Made by a program: the position numbers and the translations under genes | NCBI RefSeq assembly: GCF_023612095.1 | Contig: NZ_CP086235.1 | Span: 3,731,501 to 3,795,500 of the forward strand | Reading direction: 5' to 3' | Origin: Cytobacillus firmus | GTDB lineage: Bacteria; Bacillota; Bacilli; Bacillales; Cytobacillaceae | Length of the DNA: 64,000 bases | Notes under the pieces: generated by a model | The model's input: only the letters and a program-made list of their open reading frames with translations | Database searches by the model: none | Told to the model about the DNA's origin: nothing | Shown: positions 15,818 through 24,247 of the stretch, in pieces | How the letters are laid out: every line of letters begins with the position of its first letter | Position numbering within the stretch: the stretch's first letter is position 1

Positions 15818-16534
15818 TTGATTCTATTGTTTGAGATAGCGGCTTATTTGGTCATGATTGCAGTAAATGCGCTGGCAAACATTCTGCCTTTGAATGGTCA
15901 GACAACAGGTGAGATATCCAATAAGCTGGAGGTTCTTTTCACGCCGGCAGGGTATGTATTCAGCATTTGGGGATTTATCTATTTGCTGCTGGGTATCTGG
16001 CTGGCAAGGCAAATTCCAAAGAAGCGCAGGAGTCTGCCCATTTACAGGCAAACCAGTCTTCTGTTTATTGTGAGCTGCATATTAAACAGTCTTTGGATTT
16101 TTGCCTGGCACTACGAATATTTTCTATTATCCGTAATCATTATGATTGCACTTCTTTTTACTCTCATTTTTTTATACAAAAGTGCGTCGGAATTTGATCC
16201 TGAGTTTCTGGATATTGTCCCATTTTCTGTTTACTTAGGATGGATTTCTGTAGCGACGATCGCAAATATCAGCTTTTATCTTACCTATATTGGCTGGGAT
16301 GGATGGGGTCTTATAGAAAGTGTGTGGACTTACATCATGCTCGCAGTGGCCACCGCCCTTGCCCTTGTGTTCCGGATTAAGAATAGTGACTGGGTTTATC
16401 CGCTTGTGTTTGTTTGGGCATTTATCGGTATTGGCGTCAGGAATATGGAAAATGATCCAAATGTGGCTTTTGCCGCTTACTTCACTGCCTTTTTCACAGC
16501 CGCAGGGATTCTGCTGACCAGGAAAAGGAATTAA
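15818..16534 (+). CDS. TspO/MBR-like tryptophan-rich sensory protein
   Basis: A 238-residue membrane protein with about seven predicted helices, rich in aromatic residues. The segments FTPAGYVFSIWGFIYLLLG and LNSLWIFAWHYEYFLLSVII match the tryptophan-rich TspO/MBR superfamily (long, YvqK-unrelated branch). TspO relatives bind porphyrins or other hydrophobic ligands; no ligand is evident here. Translation starts at TTG 15818, with GGAAGGAGAGG upstream at proper spacing and no better ATG nearby. The gene is monocistronic and converges on the CDF transporter. Confidence 0.8.
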   Translation: MILLFEIAAYLVMIAVNALANILPLNGQTTGEISNKLEVLFTPAGYVFSIWGFIYLLLGIWLARQIPKKRRSLPIYRQTSLLFIVSCILNSLWIFAWHYEYFLLSVIIMIALLFTLIFLYKSASEFDPEFLDIVPFSVYLGWISVATIANISFYLTYIGWDGWGLIESVWTYIMLAVATALALVFRIKNSDWVYPLVFVWAFIGIGVRNMENDPNVAFAAYFTAFFTAAGILLTRKRN

Positions 16535-16543
16535 GACATTAAG

Positions 16544-16574
16544 AAAGGAAGCCTCACAGCAAGGCTTCCTTTTT
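16544..16574. terminator. Terminator between the TspO-like and CDF genes
   Basis: An 11-bp perfect stem (AAAGGAAGCCT / AGGCTTCCTTT) with a short loop. The T-tract follows on the plus strand, with A-rich sequence on the other side. Confidence 0.85.
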
Positions 16575-16578
16575 CTCA

Positions 16579-17529
16579 TCATTTCCAGGTTTGAACTTTG
16601 TCTGTCTCGAAGATCCCCATCGTCACGTCACCAATATCGCTATCCCTAAGAAGTTTATTCTGCACTCTGACTTTAATATCATCAGCATCGGCAAGTGATA
16701 ATCCCTCTACAAGCTCTATATAAGACTCTACATGGTATCTCCTTCCCTCCTGCAGGATCCTCAATTTCTGAATATCCACTACATCCGGGTCTGAAAGGAT
16801 GATTGCAGCAATCCTTTCTTCAACATCTTTTGGCGCAGCGACTCCTATTAAGCCAAGTGTATTCTCATAGCCAATCTTTAAGGCGATTCCGATTAATAAT
16901 ATGCCAATTAGAATTGTGCCAACTCCATCAAGAAAATATAAACCGGTAAAATGGGATATTACAATTGCAGAAAGGGCCAGCAATGCTCCAAACGTAGCGA
17001 TAATGTCTTCATAAAATACAAGCCTTGTCGGAGGGGAAGCAAGACCTACATTTTTAAAGGCAACCGGAATAATGCCAAACCCTTTTGCAGGGCTGCGGGT
17101 TTCATGGGCAATCTCTTTCATTGCCTTTAACAAAATAAATCCATCGACGAGGACAGCCAGGAGCATGATTCCTACATTAAGCCACAGATCGGTTGATTCT
17201 TTAGGATGCTGAACCAGCTCCCAGCCTTTATGAAGTGTTTCATATGCCATGATGGAAATAACAATAACGGCAATTAAAACAAAAAGGTTTATGACCCTGC
17301 CAAAGCCGGTAGGGAATTTTTTTGTTGGCGCCTTTTCCGCAAGCGCACTTCCAAAGAAAACAAACCCTTGATTCAGTGCATCAGCAACGGAATGCAGTGT
17401 CGTCGCAAGCATGGCTCCGCTTCCGCTTACAGCCGCAGCTGTCCCTTTAGCAATCGCGAGAACTGTATTGCCAATGGCTGCAATGCCTGAGGATTTATTT
17501 CCTTTTTTAAGTAAACTGATAAACGACAT
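16579..17529 (-). CDS. Cation diffusion facilitator (CDF) transporter
   Basis: A 316-residue transporter expected to export Zn2+, Mn2+ or Fe2+ by proton antiport. It has about six transmembrane helices. The helix-2 metal motif is HSVADALNQ (HxxxD). The helix-5 site reads YEDIIATFGAL, in which an Asp is kept but the usual His/Asp partner is Glu-Asp. The ~90-residue C-terminal domain (DVEERIAAIILSDPDVVDIQ) is the CDF dimerisation domain. This variant fits the SLC30A9/YdfM-like branch. The start is ATG 17529, with GAGGTGG nine bases upstream; an upstream in-frame start lacks a ribosome site. Confidence 0.87.
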   Translation of the reverse strand: MSFISLLKKGNKSSGIAAIGNTVLAIAKGTAAAVSGSGAMLATTLHSVADALNQGFVFFGSALAEKAPTKKFPTGFGRVINLFVLIAVIVISIMAYETLHKGWELVQHPKESTDLWLNVGIMLLAVLVDGFILLKAMKEIAHETRSPAKGFGIIPVAFKNVGLASPPTRLVFYEDIIATFGALLALSAIVISHFTGLYFLDGVGTILIGILLIGIALKIGYENTLGLIGVAAPKDVEERIAAIILSDPDVVDIQKLRILQEGRRYHVESYIELVEGLSLADADDIKVRVQNKLLRDSDIGDVTMGIFETDKVQTWK

Positions 17530-17600
17530 AAAAATTGACCACCTCACCCTTATTATTATTTTTATAGTTACCCCGTTGCCCCATTTTTAAATCACGAAAA

Positions 17601-17630
17601 CAAAAAGAGCTAATTCATCATTAGCTCAAA
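17601..17630 (-). terminator. Intrinsic terminator of the lia operon
   Basis: Perfect 8-bp stem GAGCTAAT / ATTAGCTC with a 5-base loop, then TTTTTG on the minus strand, just after liaR. Confidence 0.85.
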
Positions 17631-17638
17631 AGTCAACA

Positions 17639-18271
17639 TTATTTCACCAGCGAGTGCTTAAAGGCATATATGACAGCCTGGGTCCTGTCCTGCACCTGCA
17701 GTTTGCTTAGTATATTGCTCACATGTGTTTTGACTGTTTTTAAGGCAATGAAAAGCTCGTCGGCGATTTCCTGGTTCGTTTTGCCTTCTGTCATTAACAG
17801 GAGGATTTCCATCTCACGGCTTGTCAGCTCTTCATGGGGCAGCAGCTGGTTTTTCTGCCTCATTTTCACCATCATTTTGCCGGTTACTTCAGGTTCAAGC
17901 ACTGACTGTCCATGATAGGTCGAGCGGACTGCCTCAGCAATTTCACTGGCTTTGGATGTTTTCAGCATATAGCTTGTCGCTCCGGCTTCCAAAGCCGGAT
18001 ACACTTTTTCGTCATCCAGGAAGCTTGTCACAATGATGATTTTAGCTTCCGGCCATTGTTCAATGATTCTTCCGGTCGCCTCAATTCCGTCCATTTCCTT
18101 CATGACGAGATCCATCAGAATGATATCCGGCCGCAATTCAAGTGCCAGTTCAATCGCTGTTTTTCCGTTATCCGCTTCTCCTATAACCTCAATATCCGGC
18201 TGTGCTGTAAGATAAGAAGACACTCCAATCCGAACCATTTCATGGTCATCCACAAAAAGTACTTTAATCAT
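17639..18271 (-). CDS. liaR: NarL/FixJ-family response regulator (LiaR)
   Basis: The DNA-binding half of the LiaSR cell-envelope stress system. It has 210 residues: an N-terminal receiver (acidic pair DD near residue 8, phospho-Asp in [12 protein letters not shown] near 54, Lys in the MLKTSKAS segment). A C-terminal LuxR-type helix-turn-helix follows ([20 protein letters not shown], then [20 protein letters not shown]). ATG 18271 is preferred over GTG 18280 because the GAGGG ribosome site is then correctly spaced. It is the last gene of liaFSR, 42 bases after liaS. Its likely target is the liaIH promoter at 21290-21345. Confidence 0.93.
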   Translation of the reverse strand: MIKVLFVDDHEMVRIGVSSYLTAQPDIEVIGEADNGKTAIELALELRPDIILMDLVMKEMDGIEATGRIIEQWPEAKIIIVTSFLDDEKVYPALEAGATSYMLKTSKASEIAEAVRSTYHGQSVLEPEVTGKMMVKMRQKNQLLPHEELTSREMEILLLMTEGKTNQEIADELFIALKTVKTHVSNILSKLQVQDRTQAVIYAFKHSLVK

Positions 18272-18313
18272 TGGCCTCACCCTCAGAATTAGTCTTGCCT
18301 AAGCAGACATTAT

Positions 18314-19330
18314 TTATATAATTGGAACCTTTACTTCAAGGCGGGTTCCTTTATTTTTCACACTGATGATTTTCATGCTGCCGCCTACTTCCGCTGCGCG
18401 TTCATACATGTTCTGCAGACCATAGGAGCCTGCCTTCGTTTCCTCTACATCAAACCCGACTCCATCATCAGCCACCCGGAGTATCGCATAATCATCTCTT
18501 TGAATCAGGAGCACTTCAAGATTTTGCGATTTGGAATGGCGGAGGGTGTTGGACACAGCCTCCTGAAGGATACGGAATAAATGGTCTTCCACCCCTTTAT
18601 CAAGCGGAAAACTCTCCACCTTCCATTCAATCTCCATGGAAACTTTCTGTAGCAATTCGACCAAAAGCTCTTCAATTCCTTCCTGGAGGCTTTTGCCCTT
18701 AAGTGCCGCCGGACGGAGGTGCAGGAGAAGGGCACGCATTTCGAGCTGTGACTGATGGATCATTTCCTCCACCATTTTCAGCTGTTTTGCCTGCCTGTCT
18801 TCCGGATCCTGCTGGGTTTCAGTTATGGCGGACATCATCATGGACGCTGCAAACATCTGCTGGCTGACTGAGTCGTGAAGCTCACGGGCAAGCCTGTTCC
18901 GTTCCTGGGAAACAATTTCCTGCATCCTGTTCTCGATATCTTCCGCTTTTTCGTTTGCCAGCTTTTGGGAGATCTTTGCCTGTTCTGCCATGTTCCTTTG
19001 AATCTTCTCGGCCCTGATTGCTATGGACTGCAATTCTTTACCCATTTCCAGAACATTTAATTGCCTGCCTTCTTCAACCTGGTGAAGTATAGTGTCTACA
19101 GCAAAAAGCTGCCGGCGCCAGTATATGCCTGACAGCAAACCAAAGATCAGGCCTATGGCCAAGCTTACACTCGGCACAAATATGATAAATGGTATATCAA
19201 ATATTTCCGTTTCCCAAAGATCCCGCCAGCCTGGAATGGGGAACATACTAAAAAAAGAGGCTGTCAGGACAGCAAGAATGAGGAGAGACATGCCCGCTCC
19301 CCATGCAATTTGCCGCTGGATGATACTCAT
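18314..19330 (-). CDS. liaS: Sensor histidine kinase (LiaS)
   Basis: A 338-residue membrane kinase with two N-terminal helices (about 9-29 and 47-68) flanking a very short extracellular loop, typical of intramembrane-sensing kinases of the LiaS/VraS type. A HAMP-like coiled linker leads to the HisKA_3 motif RNRLARELHDSVSQQMF, with the phospho-His near residue 150. The HATPase domain has RILQEAVSNTLRHSKS (N box) and VADDGVGFD (G1). Its ATG overlaps the liaF stop (ATGA), so the two are coupled. It responds to lipid II-cycle interference in known systems, with LiaF as inhibitor. Confidence 0.94.
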   Translation of the reverse strand: MSIIQRQIAWGAGMSLLILAVLTASFFSMFPIPGWRDLWETEIFDIPFIIFVPSVSLAIGLIFGLLSGIYWRRQLFAVDTILHQVEEGRQLNVLEMGKELQSIAIRAEKIQRNMAEQAKISQKLANEKAEDIENRMQEIVSQERNRLARELHDSVSQQMFAASMMMSAITETQQDPEDRQAKQLKMVEEMIHQSQLEMRALLLHLRPAALKGKSLQEGIEELLVELLQKVSMEIEWKVESFPLDKGVEDHLFRILQEAVSNTLRHSKSQNLEVLLIQRDDYAILRVADDGVGFDVEETKAGSYGLQNMYERAAEVGGSMKIISVKNKGTRLEVKVPII

Positions 19331-20061
19331 ACGCGCTTCACCTCGATATCCCCCGCTGCTATAGAAGTGAAAATTTTAACGCGCTGTCCTGATTGATCAT
19401 AGCCAGGTGTCTGTAGGTGAAGATGCTGATTAAACATCTTTGATTCTTCGTACTCGAATATTCGGGCCTTACCCGCTATGGCTGAATGACTGACAGTAAC
19501 CTCTACGTCATAGGGAACAAGCACCTGCACATTTCCGATAAAGTTCCGGATGAAAATGACGGTTTCTCCTTTTGGAATAACTGTATAGCTTAAGTCGATG
19601 ACCGTATCACCTATACCGGTCTGGATATTGATGTCATTCCATTCATACACCTGCTCAGGCGTTTTTTGCTGGCCGACAAATATATTGGAAAAAAGAGGAT
19701 TCTTTTTTATGACCGTTTCTTTCTGGAGATTGACTGATGGTTCCTTTAACTGCGGCTGAATCCGTTTAGGTTCTTTTTTGGACTGCCCAAACTGAATCAG
19801 CAGGTGAATCAAAATCGCCAGCAGAAAAAATTTCAGCGTCATCATATTGAAAATAGTGATGAGCAGAAAAATTAATCCCAGCCAGAAAAGCCATTTACCG
19901 GAGCTCTTAGGCATCCACTTTCTTCCGATATATACCATTCCAATTGGCACAAGAAGAGAGAACACCACGCCGCTGTTAAAAAAGGCTATTTCCACAAAGA
20001 GAAAGACAATGCCCAATATGATGATCCAGCTCATATAATCGCTTTTGTTGTTTGTGTTCAT
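19327..20061 (-). CDS. liaF: LiaF/YvqF-type membrane inhibitor of LiaRS
   Basis: A 244-residue protein. The N-terminal ~100 residues hold about four hydrophobic segments, followed by a basic linker. The C-terminal LiaF-type domain (about 140-244) is a beta-rich repeat region with the VFIRNFIGNVQVLVPYDVEV pattern and ends GDIEVKRV. LiaF keeps LiaS in phosphatase mode without stress. The ATG is preceded by AAAAGGGGGATG. It begins the liaFSR cluster and overlaps liaS by four bases. Confidence 0.92.
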   Translation of the reverse strand: MNTNNKSDYMSWIIILGIVFLFVEIAFFNSGVVFSLLVPIGMVYIGRKWMPKSSGKWLFWLGLIFLLITIFNMMTLKFFLLAILIHLLIQFGQSKKEPKRIQPQLKEPSVNLQKETVIKKNPLFSNIFVGQQKTPEQVYEWNDINIQTGIGDTVIDLSYTVIPKGETVIFIRNFIGNVQVLVPYDVEVTVSHSAIAGKARIFEYEESKMFNQHLHLQTPGYDQSGQRVKIFTSIAAGDIEVKRV

Positions 20062-20097
20062 GAGGCATCCCCCTTTTGTGTAATGGAATGATTGATT

Positions 20098-20126
20098 AAA
20101 AGGCGCAGTATTTCCACGCCTTCTTA
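20098..20126 (-). terminator. Stem-loop between liaH and liaF (terminator or attenuator)
   Basis: AAGGCG / CGCCTT stem with an 11-base loop, then TTTTAATC on the minus strand. It ends only ~37 bases before liaF, which leaves little room for a separate promoter after it. Partial read-through from liaIH into liaFSR is therefore plausible. Confidence 0.5.
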
Positions 20127-20243
20127 GAATACCATTTTTTGTTCATTAAGTAGCAAGAGTTTTATATCTTTTTTTGGAAAAAGTTTATACAGACAGGGTT
20201 TATTTTACTCTCTTAATTTGGGCTGATGCTTACGAAATAACCA

Positions 20244-20876
20244 CTATAATACAGGCTTCTTCTCCATCTCTTTTTCCAGCTGCGCGATGCGTGCATCGAT
20301 TGTGCTGCGGTGATAGGAGCTTTTCACCTCATGCTCAAGACGGTCAAGATAGGATTCGATTTCCTGGAATTTTGTAAAGGATTTATCATTGTTTTGATCC
20401 AGCACCTTATCCATCCGGTGGTTGGCGCGTGTAATATTTTCACGGCCCATCAGTTCCATCCGCCGGATATGCATATCCTTCAGTTTATGCTTCATTTCCT
20501 CGTATTTTCTTTCAAGGTCACCCATTTGAATTACCGCCTGGTTCAATAGATCCTTCAAACGGGCTGCACGCTCTTCATACTGCATTTGCTCCTGTGCGGC
20601 GAACTGATAGAGTTCCTCCTCACCTGCCTGTGAGGCAACCTCTGCCTGGCGCTTGCGTTTATCTGCAAGGTTTTTCGCCTGATCGTATTCCCGGGTGAAT
20701 TCTTCCTTTAATGTATATTGACGTTCCAGAAGCTTACGGACCTTTTCGGTTTCACGCTCACATTCACGAAGGTATTGGTTTAATAGTGCAATTGGATTCT
20801 TCTTCTCCTTTTTATCCAATGCTTCATGAAGGTCTGCCATTACTGTATCTTTGATTCTTGTTAATAGGTTTGCCAT
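20244..20876 (-). CDS. liaH: PspA/IM30-family protein (LiaH)
   Basis: A 210-residue, almost entirely coiled-coil ESCRT-III-like protein that coats and protects the membrane under envelope stress. The start MANLLTRIKDTVMADLHEAL and the segment NPIALLNQYLRECERETEKV are typical of PspA/LiaH. Long heptad helices follow, and the tail contains DARIAQLEKEMEKK. ATG 20876 has GAGGAGAG nine bases upstream; a longer frame starting inside liaI lacks a ribosome site. It follows liaI by 17 bases, so liaIH is one transcription unit, as in B. subtilis. Confidence 0.93.
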   Translation of the reverse strand: MANLLTRIKDTVMADLHEALDKKEKKNPIALLNQYLRECERETEKVRKLLERQYTLKEEFTREYDQAKNLADKRKRQAEVASQAGEEELYQFAAQEQMQYEERAARLKDLLNQAVIQMGDLERKYEEMKHKLKDMHIRRMELMGRENITRANHRMDKVLDQNNDKSFTKFQEIESYLDRLEHEVKSSYHRSTIDARIAQLEKEMEKKPVL

Positions 20877-20893
20877 ATCGATCTCTCCTCTTT

Positions 20894-21241
20894 TTAGTTT
20901 TTGTTTAATTCTGCCCACTGCTTTTCAAAGCCGGCAAAAGGGTCATTATCTTCTTCCATTACACTTGAGCCAGAATCATTCCACTTTTTATAGACAAGAT
21001 ATAGAACATATGCAGCTGCAAGCCCAAGGATGGCCGGGAAGTTGGAAGCTGTGGCCATCAAAGCAATGAACCCGATGATGCCAAAACCGATTTTCGCCAT
21101 GGTGCTTTCTGCTTTTAGAAATTGTTTAAATACAAAGTATAGAATCGCCGCACTAACTGCCATACCCACGATTGGGCCAAGATTTGAAATCAGCACCATC
21201 GCCGCAATACCACCTGCAATCAATAATCCAAGTTTTTTCAT
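20894..21241 (-). CDS. liaI: LiaI-like small membrane protein
   Basis: A 115-residue protein with three or four short hydrophobic helices (about 4-20, 22-40, 50-70 and 72-84). The acidic/polar C-terminal tail is EEDNDPFAGFEKQWAELNKN. It lies directly upstream of the PspA-like gene behind a good promoter. This is the position and size of LiaI, the membrane anchor that recruits LiaH; sequence similarity alone is weaker than the context. AAAGGAGGAAAC precedes the ATG. Confidence 0.8.
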   Translation of the reverse strand: MKKLGLLIAGGIAAMVLISNLGPIVGMAVSAAILYFVFKQFLKAESTMAKIGFGIIGFIALMATASNFPAILGLAAAYVLYLVYKKWNDSGSSVMEEDNDPFAGFEKQWAELNKN

Positions 21242-21289
21242 TTTTTGTTTCCTCCTTTCTTGATTTCATCTTACCTGTTTTATAAAAAT

Positions 21290-21345
21290 GCTATAACGAG
21301 CCTCAGCTTTATTTTCAAATAAGACCTGAGACGTAGCAGTTGGTC
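21290..21345 (-). promoter_or_regulatory. liaIH promoter with candidate LiaR-binding region
   Basis: On the minus strand -35 TTGAAA (21313-21318), a 17-base spacer and -10 TATAGC (21290-21295). Immediately upstream of the -35, GACC (21323-21326) and GGTC (21342-21345) are inverted around TGAGACG, a place where LiaR would be expected to bind. The promoter is well supported; the operator is tentative. Confidence 0.6.
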
Positions 21346-21492
21346 GGCCTCTTTCAACTTAGCTGGGAAATTTGGAAAAAGAATGTACGTTAGTACAGCA
21401 GATTGGGGGGTACACATGGGGTATGCAAACAAATAATAATGATGTCTGCAATATGCAGTTTTTGATACATCTAGTGAAGTGGAGGTCTTCCC

Positions 21493-22002
21493 ATGTTTGG
21501 GTATGATGATTTTATGAAGTTCATGCAAGCCTTTTTTGTGGTATTCCCTATAGTGACACTCATTCATCTATTGGGTCATATATTCTTTGCAGCCATCTTT
21601 GGCGGGAAAGGAATCCGGGTTATTATTGGCACAGGTAAAATCCTGTTTTCAACGAGGTATTTGGAGGTTAGGCGGTTTTACTTCTGGTATGGGGGATGTG
21701 AGTATACATCTTTAGCATACAACAATAAACTGACCAAATCTCTTATCTTTTTAGGAGGATCCATTTTAAACATCGCCAGTATTTTTCTTGTCAATTACTT
21801 GATCCGAATCGGTATTCTGGATGCAAATATGCTGTGGTACCAATTCGTCTATTTTTCCTTTTATTATGTCTTTTTCGCCCTGCTGCCAATGGATATGGCA
21901 GATGGCACGCTTAGTGACGGGAAAGCCATGTACAAGCTCTGGGTTGATAAAAATGAAGATGATTCCTCAGCAGACTGCCAGCTGGTTGATGAAAAAAGAT
22001 AA
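21493..22002 (+). CDS. Degenerate M50-like integral membrane protein, unknown function
   Basis: A 169-residue protein with about four hydrophobic segments. The first contains VTLIHLLGHIFFAAIFGGKG, which has the shape of a site-2 protease HExxH helix but with Leu in place of the catalytic Glu (HLLGH). Near residue 135-150 LLPMDMADGTLSDGK resembles the family's second metal motif (xPxxDG). This suggests an M50-type fold with a changed active site, possibly inactive. ATG 21493 follows GTGGAGG. It diverges from the lia operon. TGTAC-GTTA-GTACA at 21384-21397 upstream could be an operator. Confidence 0.6.
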   Translation: MFGYDDFMKFMQAFFVVFPIVTLIHLLGHIFFAAIFGGKGIRVIIGTGKILFSTRYLEVRRFYFWYGGCEYTSLAYNNKLTKSLIFLGGSILNIASIFLVNYLIRIGILDANMLWYQFVYFSFYYVFFALLPMDMADGTLSDGKAMYKLWVDKNEDDSSADCQLVDEKR

Positions 22003-22011
22003 TAGGCATTC

Positions 22012-22046
22012 AAAAGGAAGCCCCGATCACCGGAGCTTCCTTTTTC
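22012..22046 (+). terminator. Intrinsic terminator of the M50-like gene
   Basis: Stem AAAAGGAAGC / GCTTCCTTTT with an internal CC/GG pairing and a T-tract, shortly after the stop. Confidence 0.8.
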
Positions 22047-22061
22047 ATTAGGCTCTTTTCG

Positions 22062-22310
22062 TATAAATTGTTGTTTTTCACCTATTAATGTTGCCCGTTG
22101 ATTTCCGCTACAGGATGCTCGCTTTCCGCGGGGCAGGCGGTGAGCCTCCTCACGCTGCGCGTCTGCGGGGTCTCACCTGTCCTGCTACTCCCGCAGGACT
22201 TTGAATAAGCTTCCTTGAGTAAACACCGCACGAAGAAAATGCAAATGCATTTTCGAGGATCTCGCACCTTCCGCTCCAATCAACTCAGTAAATAATATAC
22301 AAATAGCAAC
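22062..22310. repeat. Dispersed GC-rich repeat element, long form
   Basis: Same element as at 15542-15730 and in the same orientation. The stretches CTTTCCGCGGGGC, GGTGAGCCTCCTC, GCGTCTGCGGGGTCTCACCT and CTCGCACCTTCCGCTCCAAT are conserved. Between CCGCAGGA and TCTCGCACC this copy carries an extra ~61 bases (22199-22259). The insert contains a hairpin, GAAAATGC-AAAT-GCATTTTC. The match extends past the GC-rich core into AT-rich flanks on both sides (TTGTT...CCTATTA and CTCAGTAAATA). The remaining gap before the VanW gene holds an AAAGAA/TTCTTT inverted repeat (22389-22420) of unknown role. Confidence 0.8.
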
Positions 22311-22453
22311 AAACCTTGCGAAAACAGCCTTCTATTATTTTCCTTTCTTGCCGGCAGCGTCCAATGCTGATTGGACCCAGCTGATCAAAGAGTTCTTTCG
22401 GCACATGAAAGAATTCTTTCCTGCCAATACTAATGGCGGAGGTGAAGTGTGAT

Positions 22454-23389
22454 ATGTATTTCTCATGGATGTTAGGGATTATGTTATTAGCACAAACACA
22501 GACTGCCGGACTTCCAGAAGATTTATCCATTGAAAATAACGGCGAATCCATTTCAAATATCAGCAGAATCGACTATCAAATACCTTTTCCCGGGCTTCCT
22601 CTGGTAGATAGTGAACGGTTCATTCAGCTGCTCGAGACATTGGATCGTCAGACGTATATTCCGCCTATGAACGCTTATATAGGCGATAGCGGGCGGATCG
22701 TTGCTGAGAAACCCGGCAGAATACTGCACCGTAAAGCATTCACAGATATTTTTTATTCATATTTTTATCATAAAGGGCCGGCCAGAATTGAGATTCCGAT
22801 CCTCCCCGTTTATCCACGAGTCGATCGGGACCTTCTTTCCCATATCCGGGTTAAAATGATCGGCCAGTATGTTACATATTTTAATCCAAATAACACCTCA
22901 CGCTCTCATAATATTCAGCTTGCAGCCGAAGCCCTTGATAATACTGTCGTGTTTCCGAATGAAGTATTCTCTTTTAACCGGTCTGTCGGCAAAAGAACTG
23001 TGGGGAAAGGGTATATGCGTGCTCCGGTTATCGTAAGAGGGGAGTTGTCAGAAGATATCGGCGGCGGGATCTGCCAGGTTTCCTCCACTCTGTTCAATGC
23101 AGTTGACCGGGCAGGCGTGAAGGTGCTCGAACGTTATTCCCACAGCAAGAAGGTTCCATATGTACCGCCCGGCCGGGATGCAACGGTAAGCTGGTATGGC
23201 CCTGATTTCACCTTTAAGAACCGTTACAGCTTTCCCCTGCTTATTCGGGCAAAAGCCCTGCACGGCCAGATGGTGATCAGAGTATACTCATCTGATGAAA
23301 TAGATTATGAGCCCCGCCAGGTCCCGAAGGCTTCTACAATGCTGCCGGAAGAAATCAGCATTGAAAAGGAAGCGGTTAAAGAGGATTAA
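22454..23389 (+). CDS. VanW-family exported protein
   Basis: A 311-residue protein with a short hydrophobic N-terminus (MYFSWMLGIMLLAQ) acting as signal or anchor, then a variable region. A VanW domain follows from about residue 140 to 290: NIQLAAEALDNTVVFPNEVF, then SFNRSVGKRTVGKGY, the family's GGGICQVSSTLFNAV, and YSHSKKVPYVPPGRDAT. VanW occurs in some vancomycin-resistance clusters and widely in Firmicutes; its biochemical role is unknown. ATG 22454 is chosen because GGAGGTG lies ten bases upstream. It is monocistronic here with no resistance genes around it. Confidence 0.88.
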   Translation: MYFSWMLGIMLLAQTQTAGLPEDLSIENNGESISNISRIDYQIPFPGLPLVDSERFIQLLETLDRQTYIPPMNAYIGDSGRIVAEKPGRILHRKAFTDIFYSYFYHKGPARIEIPILPVYPRVDRDLLSHIRVKMIGQYVTYFNPNNTSRSHNIQLAAEALDNTVVFPNEVFSFNRSVGKRTVGKGYMRAPVIVRGELSEDIGGGICQVSSTLFNAVDRAGVKVLERYSHSKKVPYVPPGRDATVSWYGPDFTFKNRYSFPLLIRAKALHGQMVIRVYSSDEIDYEPRQVPKASTMLPEEISIEKEAVKED

Positions 23390-23420
23390 AAACCTTCAAT
23401 TCATTCGGCTTATACTTCAT

Positions 23421-23678
23421 CTATAAAAAAAGACCAAGGAGCATTATTACCAGCCCAAAGATCGCTGAGACCCGCTTCACGCTTCTGTTCTGCCGGGGCT
23501 TCAGGAATAAGCTGATCACAAAACCAACCGGAAGAACAATGCCATTAAAGCTAAAAGTAAATGTTCCTAATAGATAATAACCAATCAGTTTCAGCACCAA
23601 GTGTTCTTCTTCCTCATTCCTGCTGCGGAACAAAAGATAAATGCCGGCTGCCCATAAAAGCAAAAAGATAATAATCAT
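23421..23678 (-). CDS. Small membrane protein (85 aa), unknown function
   Basis: Three hydrophobic segments (about 1-16, 28-52 and 67-85) separated by a charged loop RSRNEEEEH and a basic loop KPRQNRSVKR. ATG 23678 is preferred because AAAGGGGG precedes it by eight bases; an upstream GTG overlaps that site. The sequence resembles small uncharacterised Bacillus membrane proteins. No partner or function can be inferred. Confidence 0.65.
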   Translation of the reverse strand: MIIIFLLLWAAGIYLLFRSRNEEEEHLVLKLIGYYLLGTFTFSFNGIVLPVGFVISLFLKPRQNRSVKRVSAIFGLVIMLLGLFL

Positions 23679-23734
23679 GCTTTGCACCCCCTTTAGATAC
23701 GGTATTCTGTGTTGAGCAGGAAAGTGCCAAAGAT

Positions 23735-23762
23735 AGAAAACACCCGCTCATAAGCGGGTGTT
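23735..23762 (-). terminator. Intrinsic terminator of the RraA-like gene
   Basis: Perfect 10-bp stem AACACCCGCT / AGCGGGTGTT with a 4-base loop, then TTTTCT on the minus strand. Confidence 0.85.
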
Positions 23763-23767
23763 CAACT

Positions 23768-24247
23768 TTAAATAAGTGGTACAGAAGAGACAATCACGCC
23801 ATCTTCATCTGCATATACATATTCTCCCGGCTTCCAGTCAATCCCGCCAAACGTGACAGGAATCCTGCTGTCCCCTTTTCCTTCTTTCCGGCTCTTCAAA
23901 GGATTTGAGCCAAGTGCCAGGATGCCTGTATCGAGGCTTCCAAGCTCCACTGTGTCCCGAACACATCCATAAATAATTACACCCGCAAGCTTTCTTGATT
24001 GAGCAATCTCACCAAGCCTGTCTCCCATTAAGGCGCACCTTTTGGATCCGCCGCCGTCTACTACCAGTACACTTCCCTCTGGAATCGACTCCAGAGCCTC
24101 TCTTACCAGCACGTTATCTTCAAACACTCTAACCGTAGAAATGGGACCGGAAAACTTTCTTTTTTGCCCATAAGATTTAAACTCCTGCTGGCAAATACGC
24201 AGCTCCTGGCTGTGATCATCACATAAATCTGCCGTTTTAAAATCCAA
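23768..24247 (-). CDS. rraA: RraA-family protein (4-hydroxy-4-methyl-2-oxoglutarate aldolase / RNase E regulator fold)
   Basis: A 159-residue protein of the RraA fold. Marks are TADLCDDH near the N-terminus, VLVVDGGGSKRCALMGDRLG (the GD...R metal/substrate site), GVIIYGCVRDT and PVTFGGIDWKPGEYVYADED at the C-terminus. Proteobacterial RraA inhibits RNase E, whereas related proteins with the GxxxD/R site are metal-dependent HMG aldolases. In a Firmicute the aldolase or an unknown role is as likely as RNase regulation. Translation starts at TTG 24247, with AGGAGGAG upstream. The gene is monocistronic. Confidence 0.88.
   Translation of the reverse strand: MDFKTADLCDDHSQELRICQQEFKSYGQKRKFSGPISTVRVFEDNVLVREALESIPEGSVLVVDGGGSKRCALMGDRLGEIAQSRKLAGVIIYGCVRDTVELGSLDTGILALGSNPLKSRKEGKGDSRIPVTFGGIDWKPGEYVYADEDGVIVSSVPLI

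Noticed and set aside
22285..22551. 88-codon minus-strand frame before the VanW gene
   Set aside because: It overlaps the VanW ribosome site and signal peptide, has no ribosome site of its own and ends in the repeat element.
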